Origin: Treponema sp. C6A8
GTDB lineage: Bacteria; Spirochaetota; Spirochaetia; Treponematales; Treponemataceae
NCBI RefSeq assembly: GCF_000619925.1
Contig: NZ_JHVB01000006.1
Coordinates: forward strand, 124,001-188,000
Direction of reading: 5' to 3'
Length of the DNA stretch: 64,000 nucleotides
In this document: piece by piece, positions 1-8,862 of the stretch
How positions within the stretch are numbered: position 1 is the first letter of the stretch
Layout of the letters: each line of letters opens with the position of its first letter
Made by a program: the position numbers and the translations under genes
Notes under the pieces: generated by a model
What the model saw: only the letters and a program-made list of their open reading frames with translations
Database searches by the model: none
Told to the model about the DNA's origin: nothing

Positions 1-6
1 AAACAA

Positions 7-22
7 AGTTTCACATGAAACA
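7..22. other. parS-like site 1
   Basis: A 16-bp palindrome-like match to the Spo0J/ParB parS consensus (TGTTNCACGTGAAACA), reading AGTTTCACATGAAACA. It has two mismatches, the first base and one centre base. It is the weakest of three such sites within 170 bp, and the clustering makes a role in ParB binding likely. Confidence 0.6.
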
Positions 23-44
23 CAGTGGAACGCTCATTTGTAAA

Positions 45-60
45 AGTTTCACGTGGAACC
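45..60. other. parS-like site 2
   Basis: Reads AGTTTCACGTGGAACC. The CACGTG core and GTTTC/GGAAC arms are intact and only the outermost bases differ from the parS consensus. It lies 22 bp from site 1. Confidence 0.7.
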
Positions 61-89
61 AAAATATTAACATCAGATAAGTAAAGCTA

Positions 90-109
90 AAAATTGCTCT
101 CGCAATTTT
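90..109. other. Small hairpin in the parS region
   Basis: Perfect inverted repeat AAAATTGC / GCAATTTT around the loop TCTC. It could be a weak terminator for a gene left of the window or a DNA structure. No T tract follows. Confidence 0.4.
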
Positions 110-132
110 CTTAACGCTTTGCTATCAATCAA

Positions 133-152
133 GAAGTTCGCCAGCGAACTTC
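133..152. other. Perfect hairpin beside the best parS site
   Basis: Nine-base arms GAAGTTCGC and GCGAACTTC separated by two bases, ending 5 bp before the consensus parS site. Function unknown. Confidence 0.45.
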
Positions 153-157
153 TCTCA

Positions 158-173
158 TGTTCCACGTGAAACA
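158..173. other. parS: parS site (consensus match)
   Basis: Reads TGTTCCACGTGAAACA, an exact match to the bacterial chromosomal parS consensus TGTTNCACGTGAAACA. ParB loads on such sites, and they cluster near oriC in most bacteria. parA/parB are not in the window and would be expected to the left. Confidence 0.88.
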
Positions 174-277
174 TCATCTCTAGAAATTTATAACAATCGA
201 TAGTTAGTTAACTTTTTAATGAAAGATAGTTAGTAGAAATAAAACCAATATAAATAAATTATTTACATATGACTCCC

Positions 278-403
278 GGTTACAGAGTATGGAACAAAAC
301 CGCGCGATATCGCGCTACACGCTGTTTGTGGTAAAGAAACTATAGATATGGTCGCTTTCGCGACCGCCACAACCAGAGTGTTTTTGCCCCACACTCTGTA
401 ACC
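278..403. ncRNA. Candidate structured RNA or DNA element
   Basis: A 15-base arm at 278-292 (GGTTACAGAGTATGG) pairs with 389-403 with a single mismatch. Inside lie a 14-bp perfect palindrome GCGCGATATCGCGC (302-315), an extended helix 317-331/367-381 with mismatches, and a terminal hairpin GGTCGC-TTTC-GCGACC (350-365). Together they fold as a closed three-way structure. It contains no ORF. It does not show the SRP RNA apical loop, and I do not recognise it as 6S RNA, tmRNA or RNase P. The transcribed strand is unknown; it could also be a structured leader of the gene at 511. Confidence 0.45.
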
Positions 404-497
404 TCGCGCCAGTTTAACTTCCTTAGTTTATAATGAGTTTTCATTGATGAGCACGGAATATATGAAAATAAAATTTCCTAAATATTGAATTCAGTTT

Positions 498-503
498 TAG
501 AAT
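498..503 (+). promoter_or_regulatory. Possible -10 box, leaderless start
   Basis: TAGAAT lies 7 nt before the ATG at 511, and no Shine-Dalgarno sequence precedes that ATG. The -35 region is weak. Confidence 0.35.
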
Positions 504-510
504 ATTAGAT

Positions 511-2577
511 ATGAAGAAGATTTTTTCGACTTTAATTATTTCTATGAGTCTTTTCTGCCTGAATGCGAAAACTGTAAGGGTAGGGTATTTCAAGGACGGC
601 GGAAGGGTAATGCAATACACTTCTGACACGGGAAAGAAATCCGGCTTTTCTTATGAATATCTTCAGACGCTTGGTTCTTATACGGACTGGGATTTTGAAT
701 ATGTTTACGGCTACTGGGATGAACTTTACCAGAAACTTATTTCGGGAGAAATAGATATTCTTACAGATGTTTCTTATTCTGAGGCCCGCAGTAAGCTTTT
801 CAGTTATTCGGAATTCCCGATGGCGCAGGAAAATTATTATTTGTACGTAAATAAGCATAATCCGGATGTAGTGGCAGAAAATCTTTCTTCATTAAACGGA
901 AAAACTATTGCGCTGGGAAAAGGAACCTATCAGTACGGACTTTTGATGGAATGGCTTAAGCGCCACGACGTAAATCTTAATATTTCCCTTGTTCCTTTTG
1001 ATAAAGTTAACGAAGAAGAGTTTAATAAGGGAAATTATGATTTGTTTCTGGCAATTGATTTAATTTCTAACTTTGACTGGGAACCGGTGGCAAAAATAGG
1101 ATCTTCTGACATTTTCGTTGCTGTTTCTAAAGCCCGTCCTGATTTGCTTAAGGAATTGAACGAGGCTCAGACAACGCTTTATATTTCTAATCCTTATTAC
1201 AACAATAATCTCTGGGGAAAATACTTTTCCAGCACATCTATTACAAAACGCCTTTCGCAGAATGAAATGGACTGGCTTTCTACAAAAACAAGTTTGAATG
1301 TAGGCTGTTTTACAAATGATTTTTTGTTTTCGCCTGAAAATCGCCTGAATGATAATTCCGGCGTCGTTAGCTTTATTTTGAACAGATTAAAAACTCAGTT
1401 TGGTTTATACGACCTTCCGATTAAATATTCTTATTACGAAGAGAAAGAAGATATTATAAATGCCCTCAAATCCGGGGAAATTGATATTGCTTTTCCTTTT
1501 TTGTATGACCTTTATTCTGCTGAAGAAAATAAAATCGCTCTTTCCATGCCATGTCTTTCTGCAAGTTTTTCATACGTTTATATCCAGGGAATGTCTTACG
1601 AAAAGTTTATCAAGAAGGTTGGAGTATTAAGAGGCAAGCGAGCTGCTGAATATTTTGAAAATACAGAAACTTCCCGGCTTTCAGAAATTCACTATTACGA
1701 CAGAATGGATGAGTGTCTGCATGCTCTTCTTACTGGGGAAATCTACAGCGTTGTTGTGAACACCAGCGCCGCTTCATCATTTTTATTCGGCCGGGAAAAA
1801 TATCGCAGCCTGACAATGGTAAATATGGATTCTTCTGCTGACCTCTGCTTTGCTTCGGATAATAACAATAAAGCCGTCATTCCCTTAGTGAATAAGTTGA
1901 TTTCCATAATTAATAAAAATGATTTGAATGCCGAACTTATCAAATATTCGATTGCGGATAAGAGTTATTCCTTTTATGACTTCTGGGATGATTATTCTGT
2001 ATTTATCATCACCGGCATTCTTCTTCTGATAATTCTGATTGTAGCTCTTGTGGCTGCACTTAAATACATTCAGGTTTTGATGAACTTCGACAGCGTAACC
2101 CACCTTTTAACGCGGCACAGTCTTAAGACTCACATTAAGGAATTCATGAATCAGGCTGTTGAAGAAAATCAAATTTTTTCTGTTATCATTTTTGATCTGG
2201 ATGATTTCAAGCAGATTAATGAAGGCTTTGGCCATGATGTTGGTGATGAGGTTTTGCGCATTACATCGGAAATTATTCAGAAGGGAGTTTCTGCAAAAGA
2301 CAAGGTTTTCAGATGGGGCGGCGGAGAATTCCTGGTTCTGCTTCAGGCTGATAAAAAAACTTCAGAGGCTGCTGCAAATCGAATACGCGAAAATATTGCC
2401 GGTCAGGTTTTTGTAGATAATGGTAAAAAATTCAAAGTTACTATTAGCGGCGGTTTAAGTTTCTATCAGCCGGGAATTGAATATACAGAAATGCTGATTG
2501 ATGCGGAAGCAAATCTCTATGAAGGAAAGATGAAAGGAAAGAATGTGATTGTCTGCTCAGAAGGCGGTCTGAAGTAA
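511..2577 (+). CDS. Periplasmic-binding-domain GGDEF protein (degenerate motif)
   Basis: 688 aa. An N-terminal signal peptide (to about residue 19) is followed by two tandem solute-binding-protein family 3 domains (about 20-240 and 260-480). One membrane helix follows (about 495-518), then a cytoplasmic GGDEF domain (about 530-688). The architecture is that of a sensor that binds a small extracellular ligand and signals through cyclic di-GMP. The signature is GGGEF (residues 603-607) rather than GGDEF/GGEEF, so the metal-binding acidic residue at position 3 is missing. The domain may be inactive or serve as a GTP/c-di-GMP sensor. No RxxD inhibitory site is evident. Monocistronic, convergent with the hybrid kinase. 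Confidence 0.88.
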   Translation: MKKIFSTLIISMSLFCLNAKTVRVGYFKDGGRVMQYTSDTGKKSGFSYEYLQTLGSYTDWDFEYVYGYWDELYQKLISGEIDILTDVSYSEARSKLFSYSEFPMAQENYYLYVNKHNPDVVAENLSSLNGKTIALGKGTYQYGLLMEWLKRHDVNLNISLVPFDKVNEEEFNKGNYDLFLAIDLISNFDWEPVAKIGSSDIFVAVSKARPDLLKELNEAQTTLYISNPYYNNNLWGKYFSSTSITKRLSQNEMDWLSTKTSLNVGCFTNDFLFSPENRLNDNSGVVSFILNRLKTQFGLYDLPIKYSYYEEKEDIINALKSGEIDIAFPFLYDLYSAEENKIALSMPCLSASFSYVYIQGMSYEKFIKKVGVLRGKRAAEYFENTETSRLSEIHYYDRMDECLHALLTGEIYSVVVNTSAASSFLFGREKYRSLTMVNMDSSADLCFASDNNNKAVIPLVNKLISIINKNDLNAELIKYSIADKSYSFYDFWDDYSVFIITGILLLIILIVALVAALKYIQVLMNFDSVTHLLTRHSLKTHIKEFMNQAVEENQIFSVIIFDLDDFKQINEGFGHDVGDEVLRITSEIIQKGVSAKDKVFRWGGGEFLVLLQADKKTSEAAANRIRENIAGQVFVDNGKKFKVTISGGLSFYQPGIEYTEMLIDAEANLYEGKMKGKNVIVCSEGGLK

Positions 2578-2630
2578 TTAATCTATACAGGTGTATTGGA
2601 AACTTCTTGCAGACAAAATTGATTAAAATC

Positions 2631-5156
2631 TTAGTTAAAGAACTGCGAAATTGTTTCAAAAAGAATTTCGCGGTGAATTGGTTTTGAAAGATGAGCGTTC
2701 ATTCCGCTTTCCAAAGCTCGTTTTTTATCTTCTTCAAAAGCGTTGGCAGTCATGGCAATAATAGGAAGATTTGCCAGCTTTTTGTTCTTCATTTTTCTAA
2801 TCAGGCGTGTTGCTTCATAGCCGTCCATATAAGGCATCTGAACATCCATAAGGATAAAGTCGTAAGGTTCGTTTTCTGATTTCTGAACCTGTGAAACTGC
2901 TACAGCTCCGTTTACAGCTTCTTCTACAATCAGGCCTTCATCTTCCAGAATGTCGCGGGCAATTTCCCGGTTGAGTTCATTATCTTCAACCAGAAGAACG
3001 CGTTTGTTTTTAAGGTTGATTTTAGACTTCTTCTTGGCCGGTTCTTTGGTCTGCTTAATCTGCTGCTGATTTTGGATTTTAAAATTAAAGAGGAAAGTTA
3101 CTTTTGTTCCTTTTCCAAGTTCACTTTCGATTTTTACTTTTCCACCCATCAGGTCAACAAGATTTTTTACAATTGCCATTCCAAGACCTGTTCCCTGAAT
3201 TCCTGTATCAGTCATGTTGCGTTCACGGGAGAACATTTCAAAAATATGCGAAATGAATTCTTTTTTCATTCCGATACCTGTGTCTTCGATTATGAATTCA
3301 TAGGCTGCAGTTTCTTCTTTTTTACTTTTAAGCTCTGAGATTGTAATATGAATTTTTCCGCCGGCTTTTGTGTATTTGAGCGAGTTTCCAACGATATTCA
3401 AAAATATCTGGCTGAGGCGGAATTCATCAGCAATAACAAATTCATTTGCTAAATCCTTGAAAGTAACGTCCAGGTCAAGTTGATTCATCTGGGCATTAAC
3501 TGATTCCATCTCAACAATTTTATTAATTGTTTCACGGATGTTGATTGGCTTTTCATCAAGCGTGATTTTTCCGTTTTCGATTCGGGCCATATCAAGAACG
3601 TCGTTAATCAGTTTAAGAAGGTGCTCACTGCTCATCTTAACTTTTTCAAGGCAGTCATGAACCTTTTGCGGATTATCAAGATATTTTTCTGCCATTGAAG
3701 AATAACCGATGATGGCGTTCATTGGCGTTCGGATATCGTGAGACATATTAAAGAGGAAAGTTGATTTTGCCTTGTTTGCTGCTTCGGCTTTCAGTTTTGC
3801 CTCTTCAAGTTCCTGTTTCTGCGACATTTCCTGGCGGCGTTGTTTATCAATGTTTCGATAGCCCAGCACGACGTTGAGCTCGCGTTTGTATCTTGTATCG
3901 CGAACCATTTTTAACTGATACCAGGTTTCTCCAACTTCCGGCAGGTTGATTTTAAAATCATAATAATAGAAAGGATTTGCAGCCAGAGTTGATTTGATTT
4001 TTGATGCCGAAAGCATTTCCAGGATTTTTTCCTGATTTTCCGGGTCGATTTTTGTCAGACAGATATGGCGTAAAATATCCATAAACTTTGGAATCGAGAC
4101 AAACAAATCTGATGAAATCGGCTGCATTCGGCGGTAGAAATCACTGGTTCGATATTCAAATACGCGGTCTTTATCAAATTCAATGTAGAAGATGCTTGTG
4201 TAGTCATCTGACATTGTGTTGATAACGGCGTTAAGCTGAAGGTTAAGTTCTGTCTGCCGCTGAATTCTTTCTACCTGTTCCAGGTTCTTTTTGTTTTCTT
4301 CATCAATATTATGAATTCCCAGAATGAAGGTATTTCGGGTATCCCAGTCATTAGTTTTTACTAATTTAATCTGATAATGCGAATTGGACTCGTTATTATT
4401 CTGCAGCCTGTAATTGATTGTGAACATATCCTTTGAGTAGAACTCGCGGTAAACATTTTTTTTGTTCAGGGCAAGAAGGGTAGTTTCAAAATCATCTTTT
4501 ACTATATTGGATGCAAAATATTTGCAGAAAACAGAATAGATAACTACGTCGTTTATTTTTTTATTTCGGTTCTGAAATTCTGGAGTTAATCGGATTTGAG
4601 AAATCGTGTCATTTTTAAGGTCTGCATAAAACACGGCTTCAAAATCTGATGAAAGAGACTGGATGATAGATTTATTGAATTTGAAATCTGCATCTTTGAT
4701 TGCTCTGTCTGGAATAGGCATGAGCATTGTGAACATGAGCAGATCATCAGAATTATCAGATTTTGTAAGATAGGAAACCTGGCGCACATTGCTGAAGCTT
4801 CCGTCTATAAGCTGGGTATTATAGATAAAATCAATTTTGGTATGGCCTGCTTCAAACTGCTCTTTCAGATATTCAATATTGTTGAATTTTCGATAAAGAA
4901 CAGAATTTGATAAAAGCATGGTATCTGCCCACCATTTATGAAAGGAAGTAAAAGAAAATGGCGGTTTCAAATCCTGAAAGGTCGTAAGGGTTTTTGTTTC
5001 ACCCTGATCGAAATAAACTATATCACCAATGAATTTATCTTTTGAAATATTCGCGCAGTAATTTTCCAGAGACCAGGCTTTTAAAGCTTTTCCAAGCAGA
5101 TTTAGGTTTATAGAATTCAGAGAAAATACGTTAGTGAAGTCTTCAAGTGTATCCAT
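2631..5156 (-). CDS. Soluble hybrid sensor histidine kinase
   Basis: 841 aa with no signal peptide or membrane helix, so probably cytoplasmic. The N-terminal 440 residues look like PAS-type sensory repeats; two similar segments begin with an aromatic-rich strand ending in [10 protein letters not shown] and [11 protein letters not shown] short coiled coil follows, then a HisKA domain with phospho-acceptor His473 ([10 protein letters not shown]), an HATPase_c domain (about 580-700; N box, DTGIGM and GTGLGM G boxes), and a C-terminal receiver with acceptor Asp771 ([11 protein letters not shown]). No response regulator is adjacent, so a phosphotransfer partner must be elsewhere. Divergent from the chemoreceptor gene, so the 130-bp gap should hold both promoters. 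Confidence 0.9.
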   Translation of the reverse strand: MDTLEDFTNVFSLNSINLNLLGKALKAWSLENYCANISKDKFIGDIVYFDQGETKTLTTFQDLKPPFSFTSFHKWWADTMLLSNSVLYRKFNNIEYLKEQFEAGHTKIDFIYNTQLIDGSFSNVRQVSYLTKSDNSDDLLMFTMLMPIPDRAIKDADFKFNKSIIQSLSSDFEAVFYADLKNDTISQIRLTPEFQNRNKKINDVVIYSVFCKYFASNIVKDDFETTLLALNKKNVYREFYSKDMFTINYRLQNNNESNSHYQIKLVKTNDWDTRNTFILGIHNIDEENKKNLEQVERIQRQTELNLQLNAVINTMSDDYTSIFYIEFDKDRVFEYRTSDFYRRMQPISSDLFVSIPKFMDILRHICLTKIDPENQEKILEMLSASKIKSTLAANPFYYYDFKINLPEVGETWYQLKMVRDTRYKRELNVVLGYRNIDKQRRQEMSQKQELEEAKLKAEAANKAKSTFLFNMSHDIRTPMNAIIGYSSMAEKYLDNPQKVHDCLEKVKMSSEHLLKLINDVLDMARIENGKITLDEKPINIRETINKIVEMESVNAQMNQLDLDVTFKDLANEFVIADEFRLSQIFLNIVGNSLKYTKAGGKIHITISELKSKKEETAAYEFIIEDTGIGMKKEFISHIFEMFSRERNMTDTGIQGTGLGMAIVKNLVDLMGGKVKIESELGKGTKVTFLFNFKIQNQQQIKQTKEPAKKKSKINLKNKRVLLVEDNELNREIARDILEDEGLIVEEAVNGAVAVSQVQKSENEPYDFILMDVQMPYMDGYEATRLIRKMKNKKLANLPIIAMTANAFEEDKKRALESGMNAHLSKPIHREILFETISQFFN

Positions 5157-5285
5157 ATTAATTATTTTTATAATTTAAAGAAAACTATATTAACTGACGA
5201 AAAAATTTATAATAGTATTTCTATATACTAAGTATAAAATATAATTAATAAACATGAAATGAAAAAATTAGGAGTTCGTAAAAAT

Positions 5286-7436
5286 ATGTCAGATTCTGAT
5301 GAAAATGTTACAAACGAAAAGAAAACTAAAAAACAAAAGAAAGTAAAAGAGGCAAAAGGAAAATCTAAAGGGCATCTTTTTGTCAAAATTACTCTCATAA
5401 TTGGTATTACAACTATTTTGCTGAATGTTCTGGAAACAATAGGCTTAATAGAAGGATATGTACGTCCTGCTTTGCGTCATTCAACTGTTGACCGCTATGA
5501 GGAAGTTACTAAAGAATATGCTGACGGAATCAGACATACTATCGATCAGTATCTTGCTTATTTGTCTTATTACACAGAGGCTGACGTAATTGAAACTGAA
5601 GACGGTGAGCAGATTGTTGAATGGATGCGTGACCATATTGATCATCGTCCTGAAGTTTTTGACTATATCGGTTACAGTGATTCAAGCGCTGTTTTTTATT
5701 CTGATAAGGGAAGCCAGGTAGGAATCAGGGACCGTGATTACTGGCAGGCTATCATGCAGATGGGTAAGGAAGTTTACATTGATGACCCTACTACATCTAA
5801 ATCAACCGGCCAGACAATTGTTCATGTTTGTAAGGCTGCAAAGGCAAACGGCCACACAGTCGGATTTTTCTGCGGTGTAATTCAGGTTGATAATATTACA
5901 AAGCTTCTTGAAGATATTGCTCTTGAGGATTTAGGTGCCGCTGTACTCCGCGCAGGAAATGGTTCACGAATCAATGTTCTGGGCGAAGATTATATTATGG
6001 ATGCCTTTAATGAAAGCCCTCAGAGTGAAGAAGTAACAGAACAGATTGTAAGCGATACTTTCATCGGAATCAGCGATTCAGTTTGGGTTAAATCTGAGCT
6101 TGGAGAAGTTCTCTGCGTTTACACTCCGATTGCAAAAACAAAGTGGTCACTTTCAGTTATGCTTGACGGAAGAAAGGTTACAGCCCTGGCTCACAACGTA
6201 GCAAAAATTATGATTGTCTGCGCTGTAGTTCTGGTTATTCTTGTACTCATAATTGCTTCACTGACAGTTTATAAGGCTCTTAAGCCTCTTAAGAAGGTAG
6301 AAGACGCTATTCTTGAAATTGCTACAGGTAATGCTGATTTGACTAAACGAATTAATTTGAAGCTTAATAATGAAGTTGGCCGCGTAGTTGAAGGATTTAA
6401 TCTTTTCAGTCAGAAGCTTCAGGAAATCATTTCTACTATGAAGGCTTCTAAGGATGAGCTTGTTTATGCGGGTGAAACTTTGCAGTCTAGCATTAATGAT
6501 ACAGCTTCATCGGTAACAGAAATCACTGCAAATATTGAAAGCATCGGTACAAGTATTGCTACTCAGACTGGCAGCGTTAACGAAACTGCAGGCGCCGTAA
6601 ATCAGATTGCTTCGAATATTGATTCATTGAACAAGATGATTGAATCTCAGTCTTCTTCGGTTGTACAGGCTAGTGCGGCTGTTGAGCAGATGATTGGAAA
6701 CATCAATTCGGTTAATAATTCAGTTCAGAGAATGGCACAGGAATTCTCTACTCTTCAATCGCGCGCTATCGTTGGTGTTCAGAAGCAGGATGATGTAAAC
6801 AATAAGATTGAGATGATTGAATCTGAATCTAAGGCTTTGCAGGACGCAAACACTGTAATTTCTGATATTGCAGAGCAGACAAATCTTCTTGCAATGAATG
6901 CGGCAATCGAGGCAGCGCATGCCGGCGAAGCTGGTAAGGGCTTCAGTGTTGTTGCAGACGAAATCAGAAAGCTTAGTGAAACATCATCTGCTCAGTCTAA
7001 GACAATCGGTGACCAGCTCACTAAGATTACACACGGAATTGAAGAGATTGTAAGTTCTTCTCAGGATGCTAAGAAGGCTTTGAGCGAGATTTCTATTGGA
7101 ATTAAGAATACTGATAATCTTGTTCAGGAAATTTCTAATTCTATGCAGGAACAGGAAGAAGGTTCTAAGCAGATCAGCGAAGCTTTGCACAATATGAATG
7201 ACAGCAGTTCTGAAGTAAAAACAGCTTCTCTTGAAATGGCTGAAGGAAATAAGGCAATTCTCAGCGAAATCAAGCACCTGCAGGATGCAACATACAGCAT
7301 GAAACAGGGCATGGACGAAATGTCAGAAGGTGCTAAGCACATCAATATGACAAGCGCCAACCTTTCCGATATTTCAGGAAAAATGGAAGCTTCTATTAGG
7401 TCTATGGGCGACCAGGTTGATCAGTTTAAGGTTTAA
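5286..7436 (+). CDS. Methyl-accepting chemotaxis protein
   Basis: 716 aa from the preferred start. AGGAG at 5270-5274 lies 11 nt before the ATG at 5286; an in-frame ATG at 5259 would place that ribosome site inside the gene. Order: a lysine-rich cytoplasmic N-terminus, a first membrane helix (about residues 35-57 from 5259), a dCache-like ligand domain, a second helix ending in IIASLTVY, HAMP, and a long cytoplasmic signalling domain. The conserved hairpin tip reads IAEQTNLLAMNAAIEAAHAG. The ligand is unknown. It should couple to CheA/CheW, which are not in this window. Followed by a strong terminator. Confidence 0.95.
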   Translation: MSDSDENVTNEKKTKKQKKVKEAKGKSKGHLFVKITLIIGITTILLNVLETIGLIEGYVRPALRHSTVDRYEEVTKEYADGIRHTIDQYLAYLSYYTEADVIETEDGEQIVEWMRDHIDHRPEVFDYIGYSDSSAVFYSDKGSQVGIRDRDYWQAIMQMGKEVYIDDPTTSKSTGQTIVHVCKAAKANGHTVGFFCGVIQVDNITKLLEDIALEDLGAAVLRAGNGSRINVLGEDYIMDAFNESPQSEEVTEQIVSDTFIGISDSVWVKSELGEVLCVYTPIAKTKWSLSVMLDGRKVTALAHNVAKIMIVCAVVLVILVLIIASLTVYKALKPLKKVEDAILEIATGNADLTKRINLKLNNEVGRVVEGFNLFSQKLQEIISTMKASKDELVYAGETLQSSINDTASSVTEITANIESIGTSIATQTGSVNETAGAVNQIASNIDSLNKMIESQSSSVVQASAAVEQMIGNINSVNNSVQRMAQEFSTLQSRAIVGVQKQDDVNNKIEMIESESKALQDANTVISDIAEQTNLLAMNAAIEAAHAGEAGKGFSVVADEIRKLSETSSAQSKTIGDQLTKITHGIEEIVSSSQDAKKALSEISIGIKNTDNLVQEISNSMQEQEEGSKQISEALHNMNDSSSEVKTASLEMAEGNKAILSEIKHLQDATYSMKQGMDEMSEGAKHINMTSANLSDISGKMEASIRSMGDQVDQFKV

Positions 7437-7457
7437 TAAAACATACGGTTAAATAGA

Positions 7458-7489
7458 AAGTGCCTGATTTTAAGTCAGGCACTTTTTTT
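7458..7489 (+). terminator. Rho-independent terminator
   Basis: Perfect 10-bp stem AAGTGCCTGA / TCAGGCACTT with a 7-base loop and a run of T, directly after the chemoreceptor gene. Confidence 0.93.
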
Positions 7490-7492
7490 ATG

Positions 7493-7783
7493 CTAGTTGA
7501 ATAGTGCGTTGAAGGCGTCGCGGGCTTTCTGGGCTTTGTCAGCGGGTGTGCCTCCTGCCAAGCCCGAGCTAGTGCCTGTTACTGCGGGCTTAAAAAAATC
7601 GCAGAAGTTTGAGCGTTCTTTATCGCGCACGGGTTCTTCTATAGTTTCATGACAGTCGTAGTGGCTGCCTGGGGCATAAAATTTGCAGTTGATACAGGAA
7701 TGTAAGTCTGCGCCGCAGTTTTGGCAGGTTGAATCTCTATAGATTGTGCCTTCCGGCATTGGTTTTCCACATTTTTTACACAT
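7493..7783 (-). CDS. Zinc-ribbon protein of unknown function
   Basis: 96 aa with at least three Cys pairs: CKKC near the start, CQNC, and CINC followed by further Cys and His residues. This suggests one or two structural zinc sites. The middle has an SHYDC element and a conserved-looking NFCDFFKP motif; the C-terminus is Ala-rich. I recognise it only as a conserved hypothetical zinc-ribbon type. It starts without a Shine-Dalgarno sequence, 6 nt after a -10-like box, so it is probably transcribed separately from azlCD. Confidence 0.75.
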   Translation of the reverse strand: MCKKCGKPMPEGTIYRDSTCQNCGADLHSCINCKFYAPGSHYDCHETIEEPVRDKERSNFCDFFKPAVTGTSSGLAGGTPADKAQKARDAFNALFN

Positions 7784-7789
7784 ATAAAT

Positions 7790-7818
7790 ATGTTACATCT
7801 CTTATATGAATAACTCAA
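7790..7818 (-). promoter_or_regulatory. Promoter of the zinc-ribbon gene (leaderless)
   Basis: On the minus strand, TTGAGT (7813-7818), a 17-bp spacer, then TAACAT (7790-7795), ending 6 nt before the ATG. The -35 lies inside the end of azlD. Confidence 0.55.
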
Positions 7819-8113
7819 TCACAAAAACGACAGCGCAGCAGACGCAGGCTACTGGGAATAGACCGGCACCGAAGAGGGAAAGAATAATTCCGATGGCGAG
7901 GGCGGCGATTCCTGCAACTGGGGATTGGGTTGCCTGAACAATGGCCGGGAAGGTCATGATTGCCAGGGTGACGTAGGGAACGTAATACAAAAAGGAGCGG
8001 ATAAAACGGTTTTTGATTGGCTTTCGGATAAGAGTGAGCGGTAAAACTCGGATTATATAGGAAACTGCGGCGGCGGTGAAAACTGCTAGGGCGATGTAAA
8101 GGTTTTTATTCAT
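7802..8113 (-). CDS. azlD: AzlD family branched-chain amino acid exporter subunit
   Basis: 103 aa, the usual AzlD size, with three or four hydrophobic helices. An early RVLPLTLIRKPI segment matches the family signature. AzlD is the small partner of AzlC, and the pair exports branched-chain amino acids or their analogues. It overlaps the end of azlC by 8 bp and has its own AGGAG ribosome site inside azlC, so translation is coupled. Confidence 0.88.
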   Translation of the reverse strand: MNKNLYIALAVFTAAAVSYIIRVLPLTLIRKPIKNRFIRSFLYYVPYVTLAIMTFPAIVQATQSPVAGIAALAIGIILSLFGAGLFPVACVCCAVVFVIELFI

Positions 8114-8819
8114 TTTCTATCTCCTGTGGAAGCGGTTTTAAGATTGCGCAGATTGCGGAAATCAGGATTGTGAGGATGATTGTTCTTGTACCCCCTGACA
8201 ATTCCTTAACGAGCGGGAGAAGTGTACAAACGTAACTTGCGGCAAAGCTTACTGTAACTGCAACGGCGATTGTGAGGCTGCGTTTTGCCGGCGGAATGAT
8301 GATTGCAAGGAACATTCCATAAAGTGCTACCGAAAGTGCGCTTACAACGCGGGCTGGAAGGAAGTTTCCTGCGATTATTCCAAGGGAAGTTCCGATGCTC
8401 CAAAGAGGCACGGCAACGGCGATGGCACCGTAATTGTAGAAAGGCTCCAGCTGACCCCGGCGGCCAAAAGAGATTCCGAAAATTTCGTCAGTAACACCAA
8501 AGCCTACAAAAAGGCGTTGGACTAATCCTGCGTCCGGAGAAAACTTCTGGCTTAATGAGCAGCTCATAAGCAGGTAGCGGGCGTTTACTACCAGAGTGAT
8601 AATTGCGATTTCGACAAAGGTTGCGGCTGACTGAATTGAGGTGAAAAGTGCGTACTCACCGGCAGAGGCAACGCAGAAAAAGCTTGCAAAAAATCCCTGA
8701 ATGGCGTTGAGACCTGCGTTTCTTGCAACGATTCCGAGTGAAAATGATACGGCAAAATATCCGAGCCCGATTGGAATTCCGTCCCGGAAGCCTTCTAGAA
8801 AAACAGTTTTGTGTTTCAT
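8106..8819 (-). CDS. azlC: AzlC family branched-chain amino acid exporter subunit
   Basis: 237 aa, full length. The family opening GFRDGIPIGLGYFAVSFSLG is followed by repeated hydrophobic helices. It forms the large inner-membrane subunit of the AzlCD exporter and is the first gene of a two-gene operon. Confidence 0.9.
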   Translation of the reverse strand: MKHKTVFLEGFRDGIPIGLGYFAVSFSLGIVARNAGLNAIQGFFASFFCVASAGEYALFTSIQSAATFVEIAIITLVVNARYLLMSCSLSQKFSPDAGLVQRLFVGFGVTDEIFGISFGRRGQLEPFYNYGAIAVAVPLWSIGTSLGIIAGNFLPARVVSALSVALYGMFLAIIIPPAKRSLTIAVAVTVSFAASYVCTLLPLVKELSGGTRTIILTILISAICAILKPLPQEIENE

Positions 8820-8862
8820 AGGTACTCAAAAATATAACTTTACTGAGGTTTGAGCAACCACT

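Noticed and set aside
278..403. Structured element as SRP RNA, 6S RNA or tmRNA
   Set aside because: The SRP apical loop motif, the 6S central bubble with its usual length, and a tRNA-like end are all missing.
5259..5285. Earlier chemoreceptor start at 5259
   Set aside because: It would put the AGGAG ribosome site inside the coding region; the ATG at 5286 fits that site.
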